Origin: Methylomonas sp.
GTDB taxonomy: Bacteria; Pseudomonadota; Gammaproteobacteria; Methylococcales; Methylomonadaceae
Assembly: GCA_026988195.1 (NCBI GenBank)
Contig: JALSLS010000336.1
Coordinates: forward strand, 1-11,750
Direction: 5' to 3'
DNA: 11,750 nucleotides
In this document: positions 6,769 to 11,750 of the stretch, in pieces
How the letters are laid out: every line of letters starts with the position of its first letter
Position numbering within the stretch: position 1 is the first letter of the stretch
Position numbers and translations under genes: made by a program
The notes under the pieces: generated by a model
What the model was told of the DNA's origin: nothing
Database searches by the model: none
What the model saw: only the letters and a program-made list of their open reading frames with translations

Positions 6769-7641
6769 ATGACTGATTTAATTGAAGGGAGGGTAATATC
6801 TCACCTTGGGCAAGGGATTGCCGTTGAAATAGCAGGTGAAATTATTTTATGCCAAACCAGGCGTAAACTAGAAACAGTCGCTGTGGGCGATCAGGTTAAG
6901 GTTATCAAATCTTCAGCTGATCAAGGCCGTATTGAAGAAATATTACCTAGGCGCTCTATTTTACTGCGTCCTAGTAGGAATAAGAAAACTCGTCCTGTTG
7001 CTGCTAATATCGATAAAATTTACGTAATCTTTGCTACTGAACCCCATTGTGATTTTTTATTAATCGATCAATACTTAGCGATTTGTGAAAATAGAAATAT
7101 TGATGCTGTTTTGGTATTGAATAAAATCGATTTAAGCGATATTAAAAAACTTGAAGTTGAATTACAGCAATACCAAGACCTTGGCTATGATATGCACAAA
7201 GTCAGTGCAACAAAAAATATTGGAATTAACGCACTTAAAGCGGCATTAAATAATCAAATTAGTTTATTTGCCGGTCAGTCTGGTGTTGGTAAGTCATCAC
7301 TCACCAATACCATTATTCCAAATAAAGAACTCAAGACCAATACGGTTTCTGAAATCACTAAGCATGGCCGCCACACTACCACAGCTGCAACACTTTACCA
7401 TTTACCCGAAGGCGGAGATTTAATTGATAGCCCAGGCGTTGCGATTTTTGGTTTAGCGGGTATGACAGAACAACAATTAGCTTGGGGTTACCGAGAGTTT
7501 CAACCTTTACTTGAAGATTGCCGATTTAATAACTGCCGTCATATAAAAGATAAGGGCTGTGCGGTTAGAGCCGCAGCAGAATCAGGAAAAATACCTATGC
7601 AGCGCTACCAACGATTTTTGAAGTTAATTGAAAAAATGTAA
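6769..7641 (+). CDS. rsgA: Small-subunit ribosome biogenesis GTPase RsgA
   Basis: A circularly permuted GTPase that checks and helps mature the 30S decoding centre and releases RbfA. In 290 residues it shows an N-terminal OB fold (about 3-65), then the GTPase motifs in permuted order: NKID (118-121, G4), SAT (146-148, G5), GQSGVGKSS (169-177, G1/P-loop), GRHTTT (200-205, G2) and DSPG (220-223, G3). A C-terminal zinc finger follows, with C251, C256, H258 and C264. It lacks the basic N-terminal extension of E. coli RsgA (350 residues), as many family members do. It lies 6 bases after the M48 gene, with a purine-rich AAAGAAAG directly before the ATG. Confidence 0.97.
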   Translation: MTDLIEGRVISHLGQGIAVEIAGEIILCQTRRKLETVAVGDQVKVIKSSADQGRIEEILPRRSILLRPSRNKKTRPVAANIDKIYVIFATEPHCDFLLIDQYLAICENRNIDAVLVLNKIDLSDIKKLEVELQQYQDLGYDMHKVSATKNIGINALKAALNNQISLFAGQSGVGKSSLTNTIIPNKELKTNTVSEITKHGRHTTTAATLYHLPEGGDLIDSPGVAIFGLAGMTEQQLAWGYREFQPLLEDCRFNNCRHIKDKGCAVRAAAESGKIPMQRYQRFLKLIEKM

Positions 7642-7674
7642 CAAACAACAGTGATAAAGAATGGATTTACCCAC

Positions 7675-7743
7675 TGAGAGCCCTAGTACTCTCAAGGTAA
7701 GGAACGTGTACGAAATAAGAATGCGCTGACGATAGGCAGCGCA
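7675..7743. terminator. Two hairpins between convergent genes
   Basis: TGAGAG/CTCTCA (7675-7680, 7689-7694; 8-base loop) and TGCGCTG/CAGCGCA (7722-7728, 7737-7743; 8-base loop) lie between the ends of rsgA and the propeller-like gene. Their position suggests transcription termination from both sides, but neither is followed by a run of T on either strand, so they may be Rho-aided or simple stabilising hairpins. Confidence 0.35.
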
Positions 7744-7779
7744 CCCATTACAAACGAGCGGTTTCGTGCTTTAGGTATA

Positions 7780-9108
7780 TTACATACCCGTTGAACTTGA
7801 TTCGCCACCATAAGAGAAATAATCCCAATTGATAAAGCTACCTTGCACAGGGGCTCCTCCTGTATAAAGTGTTCTTTCTACTTTTAAGCTGTCAAGGTTA
7901 AATTCAAAAAAGAAACCATTATCACTTGCAAATGCATAATAGTACATGCTATCAGGGCTAACAAAGTTAGTGTGAGATTGTAAAATTTGCCCCTGTGTTT
8001 GTGGACCACTCACTTGAACATCTTTAATTTTTCTATGTCTTTTAGTGTTAATAACGGTTAAAAAAGTATCATTATGATTTGTTACTATAGCTAAATTTCT
8101 TGCCGGAACAAATCGTGTATGACCGGTTCCTTTACCCGTTTTAATAACCCTTTTAATAGCCATTCTTAGACGGTTAATAACAAACAAATGTCCTTCTGTT
8201 GAGCCTACATAAATATGTTTTCCATCTGGGTGAAAATCCGCATGATGAGATGACATAATAGCCGCATCAAAACGATCAAGATAAACACTGTCATCTAAAG
8301 TGAGTCGATCATTTTTATGTAAACGTAGCTTTAAAATAGCAGGATGAATACCTTCTTTAGCAGATCCTTCAGCTAAAGCATAAAAGTTATGCTTTTCATA
8401 CTGACTAAGCTGAGCTAAATCTCTATGTAAAACATGGTGAACTGAAGTAGGCGTTGCAACTTCATCTAAATAAGTGATCTCCCAATGATAATCCAGATTA
8501 GTATCTTGGACTTTTTTAATTCCATAAAGCTGAATCACTCTAGCAACCCTATCAATCACTACAAAGCGATCTTTACTTAGCCATGCAGGATGCCCTGAAG
8601 AAAGTGTTCCACCATTATCAGCAGTTTGTATCGTTTCAACATCGACTCCCGCAACTCCAACAACAGTATCATTGATAACATCAATAACACTGGTCATTGG
8701 CTTATTCGCTCCAGCAATCAATGTTAACCCTAAGCGAGCATTATAAGACTCACCAGAACGTGGCTTATGCTGAAGGTTTATCACACCTAAATTTTTTAAA
8801 GAATCTGCAGTGATAACATCAATTGAACTAGAACCTCTAGTAATTGCATAAACCTTATCTAAAGTTCCAGCCTGATCAACAGGATAAGGCGTAAGCCCTT
8901 GCGTATTGATAGTACCTGCTAATTGCATTTTATGCACATCGATTGCTACAACACGATCTAAAACCTTATCACCGTAAAAAGCACGTACTTTAAAATCAGA
9001 TCTACTCGGCCCGTGCCCATACCCATGTCCAGCTCGCCCCGCACTGGTAACTTGTGTGCTTAATAACAGCACACAAACTGTAAAAATATAACTCAAAGAC
9101 TTACTCAT
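7780..9108 (-). CDS. Exported beta-propeller-like protein with recurrent histidines
   Basis: No specific family recognised. The 442-residue protein has a Sec signal (1-23, cleavage after TSA), then a short Gly/His-rich mature N-terminus, GRAGHGYGHG (24-33). The rest is made of beta-rich repeats like those of YVTN/cytochrome-d1/NosZ-type propellers, e.g. HHADFHPDGKHIYVGSTEG (288-306), then TGHTRFVPARNLAIVTNH (328-345) and SHTNFVSPDSMYYYAFASD (378-396). Blade starts repeatedly carry a histidine (H173 in SGHPAW, H288/H289, H330, H379), which could line a metal site, but no CuA or c-type haem (CxxCH) motif is present. The ATG has a good AAGGA ribosome binding site. It looks monocistronic, divergent from the DUF4139 gene. 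A periplasmic or surface role is inferred. Confidence 0.8.
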   Translation of the reverse strand: MSKSLSYIFTVCVLLLSTQVTSAGRAGHGYGHGPSRSDFKVRAFYGDKVLDRVVAIDVHKMQLAGTINTQGLTPYPVDQAGTLDKVYAITRGSSSIDVITADSLKNLGVINLQHKPRSGESYNARLGLTLIAGANKPMTSVIDVINDTVVGVAGVDVETIQTADNGGTLSSGHPAWLSKDRFVVIDRVARVIQLYGIKKVQDTNLDYHWEITYLDEVATPTSVHHVLHRDLAQLSQYEKHNFYALAEGSAKEGIHPAILKLRLHKNDRLTLDDSVYLDRFDAAIMSSHHADFHPDGKHIYVGSTEGHLFVINRLRMAIKRVIKTGKGTGHTRFVPARNLAIVTNHNDTFLTVINTKRHRKIKDVQVSGPQTQGQILQSHTNFVSPDSMYYYAFASDNGFFFEFNLDSLKVERTLYTGGAPVQGSFINWDYFSYGGESSSTGM

Positions 9109-9154
9109 AATTATTTATCCTTAGTAACGTGGTTTGAAAACAGATGTATTCAAC

Positions 9155-9174
9155 TTGTAATTCTTAAATTACAA
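9155..9174. promoter_or_regulatory. Palindromic operator candidate in divergent gap
   Basis: TTGTAATT (9155-9162) and AATTACAA (9167-9174) form a perfect 8-base dyad around CTTA, about 47 bases upstream of the propeller gene's ATG. The 260-base gap also has the odd palindrome ACCAATTTGGT (9313-9323) and a C7 run (9281-9287). A transcription factor site is plausible, but I cannot name the factor. Confidence 0.35.
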
Positions 9175-9368
9175 ACTCACCACCAGAATAAATAAAAGTT
9201 ATTGCAAAAATATGTCTCAAATCAAACAAATTGTAACAAAGTGTGACTCCTATTCTCACATCACAAACTCATTATTAGCTCCCCCCCTTCTACTTAGGGC
9301 AAAGGGCAACGAACCAATTTGGTCATAAATTGTCACAAAACCACTTCATTATTTGCTTATTACCTCCT

Positions 9369-10793
9369 ATGAATTATTCATCTATTATTATTTCAGCGTC
9401 ACTTTCCATATTTTCTATAACAAGCTTAGCTCAGGTAATTGAAAAAAAAACCACCTTAGCGGATCAGTCTCAACTTTCAATCACTATTTATAATAATGAC
9501 TTAGCTTTAATCAAAGACCAGCGCAAAGTCATTTTAGATAAAGGTTTTAATCACCTTGCCTTTCGGGGTGTCAGTGCAAAAATGCGACCAGAAACGGCGA
9601 TATTACGCAGTATAAGCCACGGCAAAGCATTTAAAGTCTATGAACAAAATTTTGATTATGACTTACTGACACCTAATAAATTATTAGACAAATATGTGGG
9701 TAAACAAATCCGTATTGCAAGGCTTAACCCTGTAACGGGCAAACAATCTATTGAAAAAGCACGTGTCCTCAGCACCCATCAAGGTGTGGTTCTTAAAATT
9801 GGAGATAGAATTGTCACTAATCCTGAAGGCCAATATATTTTTGATAATATCCCCGAAAACCTTCGTGACCAACCGACTTTAATCACTCAATTAAACAGTG
9901 CTACCAATCGCTCCCAGCAACTAGAATTAAGCTATTTGTCAGGGGGGTTATCATGGAAGGCTGATTATGTTGCTAAATTGAATGCTGACGACAGTGTTAT
10001 GGACATACAAGGCTGGGTCACATTAAAAAATTTAAGTGGTGCAGATTATAAGCATACAAAATTGCAGTTAGTGGCTGGGGATGTCAACAGAGTAACATCT
10101 CCCACATACTTACCAACTCAAAGAAAGAAAAGTTTTGCCATGGATGATGGCGCTATGGCTATGAGCCAAGAAAATTTATTTGAATATCATCTCTATGGAT
10201 TAAACCGCCCTACCACTCTTTTAAACAACCAGACCAAACAAGTTGCCTTGTTGTCAGCTCATAGCATTCCTGTTACTAAAGAGTTTGTATTAAATGGAAG
10301 TAACTATTACTACAATAGGCAGCATGGTCAGCTTGGAAACAAACTAAAGGTTAGTGTTTTTGTTCAATTCGAAAATAATAAAACGACTAACTTAGGGCTA
10401 CCCATTCCTAAAGGTACGGTTCGGGTGTACAAAAAAGACAGTCAAAATAATGTGCAATTTATTGGTGAAGATAATATTGATCACACACCAAAAAATGAAA
10501 CTATTAGACTAAAACTAGGGAATGCTTTTGATATAACTGCAAATAAAAAACAAACGGATTTTACTAAAGTCAAACACAGACAAAGCTTTGAAAGTGCATA
10601 TCAAATAGAGTTAAAAAATGCAAAATCTGAATCTGTTACAGTCGTAGTCCGCGAACCTATTCCGGCTGACTGGAAAATGCTAAAAGAAAGTCACCCCCAC
10701 AAAAAAGTAACTTCTGATACTGCAGAATGGCGAATAAAAATTCCGGCTGAAAGTACGGTAACACTAAATTATCGGGTACGAGTTGAATATTGA
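9369..10793 (+). CDS. Secreted DUF4139-family protein
   Basis: A 474-residue exported protein of the DUF4139 family (mucoidy-inhibitor-like), function not established. A Sec signal occupies residues 1-16 (NYSSIIISASLSIFSITSLA), probably cleaved before QVIEKK. The start of the mature protein, SITIYNNDLALIKDQRKV, and MRPETAILRS a little later are the characteristic N-terminal signature. The conserved C-terminal beta domain includes YQIELKNAKSESVTVVVREP and IPADW, and ends NYRVRVEY. I chose ATG 9369 because it gives a clean signal peptide; a TTG at 9330 in the same frame would add 13 residues. Neither start has a ribosome binding site: the bases just before the ATG are ACCTCCT, the anti-Shine-Dalgarno sense. 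It stands alone, divergent from the propeller-like gene. Confidence 0.88.
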   Translation: MNYSSIIISASLSIFSITSLAQVIEKKTTLADQSQLSITIYNNDLALIKDQRKVILDKGFNHLAFRGVSAKMRPETAILRSISHGKAFKVYEQNFDYDLLTPNKLLDKYVGKQIRIARLNPVTGKQSIEKARVLSTHQGVVLKIGDRIVTNPEGQYIFDNIPENLRDQPTLITQLNSATNRSQQLELSYLSGGLSWKADYVAKLNADDSVMDIQGWVTLKNLSGADYKHTKLQLVAGDVNRVTSPTYLPTQRKKSFAMDDGAMAMSQENLFEYHLYGLNRPTTLLNNQTKQVALLSAHSIPVTKEFVLNGSNYYYNRQHGQLGNKLKVSVFVQFENNKTTNLGLPIPKGTVRVYKKDSQNNVQFIGEDNIDHTPKNETIRLKLGNAFDITANKKQTDFTKVKHRQSFESAYQIELKNAKSESVTVVVREPIPADWKMLKESHPHKKVTSDTAEWRIKIPAESTVTLNYRVRVEY

Positions 10794-10814
10794 TAGCTAT
10801 TCAGCAAGTGAGCA

Positions 10815-10918
10815 GGCGGTTATGATGTAGGAGCGTCCGCCCTCGGCGCGAAAGTAATGGAAATTTTCAGAAAAAAAAGCATTATTTTAATCGCGCCGAC
10901 TAATACTTGGATATAACC
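10815..10918. repeat. Miniature inverted-repeat-like hairpin element
   Basis: A 9-base perfect dyad, TCGGCGCGA (10843-10851) and TCGCGCCGA (10891-10899), continues inward as AAGTAATG/CATTATTTT with a small offset. Outside it lie GGCGG/CCGCC (10815-10819, 10837-10841) and GGTTAT/ATAACC (10818-10823, 10913-10918). The GC-rich arms stand out from the AT-rich surroundings. It sits between convergent genes and carries no reading frame. This fits a small mobile or REP-like element, with only one copy in view. Confidence 0.45.
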
Positions 10919-10943
10919 ACCCTCTCCCCCCTTGTGAGAGGGT
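10919..10943. terminator. Hairpin immediately after dnaQ stop
   Basis: ACCCTCTC (10919-10926) pairs perfectly with GAGAGGGT (10936-10943), 8 pairs with a 9-base loop, directly abutting the dnaQ stop codon at 10944. It lies between convergent genes, so it could end both transcripts. The T-run is weak on the plus strand (TTTACTCTTT) and absent on the minus strand. Confidence 0.5.
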
Positions 10944-11663
10944 TTACTCTTTACTCCACATACATCTACCCCCTGCCTTTTCAATGGCTTCTAGTCGTAA
11001 TACATGTGCTTGCAGTTCTTGCTCATTACACTTGATCACTTTTAGTTTAGCTCGATCAGCTGATAGTCTAACAATCTCTTGGTTAACGACCTTTTTTCCA
11101 TCTTCAAAATCCATTAACGAAAATTGACCACCCGTCATTGCTAGGTAGACATCGGCCAGTATTTCCGCATCTAATAATGCACCATGCAACTCACGATGAC
11201 TATTATCAATCCCAAAGCGTTTACACAAGGCATCTAAGCTTGCTCTCGCTCCAGGATACTTCTTTCTGGCAAAAGGTAAGGTATCAAAAATAGTACTATG
11301 CTCTTCTACAGTCGTCCCTCTTCCCTTACCCTTCAATTGCGCAAGTTCATGATTTAAAAAACCGACATCAAATGGCGCATTATGAATAACTAATTCAGCC
11401 CCTTCGGTAAAGGCTAAATAATCATCTACAATATCTTGGAACCGTGGTTTATCCTGTAAAAACTCATTGGTAATTCCATGTACTTCAATTGCACCTGCAT
11501 CTATTTCTCTATCTGGGTTGAGGTATACATGAAATGTATTTTTAGTCAGTCGCCGATCGATTAGCTCAACACACCCTATTTCAATTATCCTATGGCCTTC
11601 TCTAGGATTTAGTCCAGTCGTCTCGGTGTCTAGTACCACCAGCCTAATATTTTCTTCTGTCAT
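10944..11663 (-). CDS. dnaQ: DNA polymerase III epsilon subunit (proofreading exonuclease)
   Basis: The 3'-to-5' proofreading exonuclease of the replicative polymerase, bound to the alpha and theta subunits of the core. The 239 residues carry the DEDDh set: D12 and E14 (LDTETTGL), D99 (HNAPFDVGFL), H160 and D165 (HGALLDAEILA). QFSLMDF at 180-186 fits a beta-clamp binding motif at the place where E. coli epsilon has one, and the rest is the alpha-binding tail. I start at ATG 11663, giving MTEENIRLVVLD, with AGG about 7 bases upstream; a TTG at 11678 in frame would add 5 residues and lacks support. The ATG overlaps the TGA of the upstream frame (ATGA). Length is near E. coli's 243. Confidence 0.97.
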   Translation of the reverse strand: MTEENIRLVVLDTETTGLNPREGHRIIEIGCVELIDRRLTKNTFHVYLNPDREIDAGAIEVHGITNEFLQDKPRFQDIVDDYLAFTEGAELVIHNAPFDVGFLNHELAQLKGKGRGTTVEEHSTIFDTLPFARKKYPGARASLDALCKRFGIDNSHRELHGALLDAEILADVYLAMTGGQFSLMDFEDGKKVVNQEIVRLSADRAKLKVIKCNEQELQAHVLRLEAIEKAGGRCMWSKE

Positions 11664-11750
11664 TTTTTTACCTGCCAAATAACAAATTTTTTGTTACTTG
11701 CTATTTCTTGGCAATTTCCAAATAAGCGTTTTAAGTCGATATGATAACTA
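11660..11750 (-). CDS. C-terminal end of an unidentified upstream gene (partial)
   Basis: Reading the minus strand from 11749, an open frame of 29 codons runs to a TGA at 11662-11660 that overlaps the dnaQ ATG (ATGA). It encodes SYHIDLKRLFGNCQEIASNK followed by FVIWQVKK. The other two frames are closed here by stops. The overlap, and a ribosome binding site for dnaQ inside this frame, suggest a real gene ending in translational coupling. In gammaproteobacteria dnaQ often lies next to rnhA and a SAM-methyltransferase gene; the visible residues are too few to decide, and do not look like the RNase HI end I know. Confidence 0.5.
   Translation of the reverse strand, partial: SYHIDLKRLFGNCQEIASNKKFVIWQVKK

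Noticed and set aside
9242..9260. TGTGA...TCACA resembling a CRP site
   Set aside because: The half sites are 9 bases apart rather than the 6 needed for CRP.
9684..9872. Minus-strand open frame of 62 codons
   Set aside because: Opposite strand of the DUF4139 gene; looks like a shadow.

Overview
The window reads as an AT-rich gammaproteobacterial chromosome segment. Oligoribonuclease, RsgA and DnaQ are close in length and active-site residues to the gammaproteobacterial forms, and orn sits beside rsgA, divergent from an M48 protease/rsgA pair. A FadL-type outer membrane porin and a secreted protein with a VPxP variant of the PEP-CTERM/exosortase tail would suit an environmental gammaproteobacterium, perhaps of the Methylococcales. 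That last step is weak inference, because no methane-oxidation gene is present. I see no rRNA, tRNA, CRISPR array, transposase or prophage gene.

Layout. Bases 1-311 hold no gene but are packed with inverted repeats, including a compact three-way-junction dyad at 149-234. On the minus strand follow a FadL/OMPP1 outer membrane protein (312-1637) and then a two-gene unit (3018 to 1802): a PEP-CTERM-like secreted zinc metalloprotease whose stop overlaps the start of a small exported YbaY/YscW-like protein. A second minus-strand unit (5426 to 3128) carries orn, an unusual double-domain CrcB fluoride channel and a histidine-rich polytopic membrane protein; the genes are separated by 2 bases and by an ATGA start/stop overlap. 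Divergent from orn, on the plus strand, are an integral-membrane M48 peptidase (5521-6762) and rsgA (6769-7641).

After a convergent hairpin-rich gap comes a minus-strand exported beta-propeller-like protein (7780-9108) with a His/Gly-rich mature N-terminus and recurrent histidines. Divergent from it is a secreted DUF4139-family protein (9369-10793). A second hairpin-rich gap (10794-10943) separates this from dnaQ (minus strand, 11663 to 10944). The start of dnaQ overlaps the stop of a further gene that runs off the right edge.

Most of the window is housekeeping (RNA decay, ribosome maturation, replication proofreading) mixed with envelope proteins. The most unusual item is the 235-residue CrcB protein. 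It contains a complete Fluc domain followed by a degenerate copy lacking its own first helix. The odd number of helices between the two copies would turn the second upside down, giving a single-chain antiparallel pseudo-dimer with one damaged pore lining. This recalls the arrangement of the eukaryotic FEX fluoride exporters but appears to be reached by a different route.
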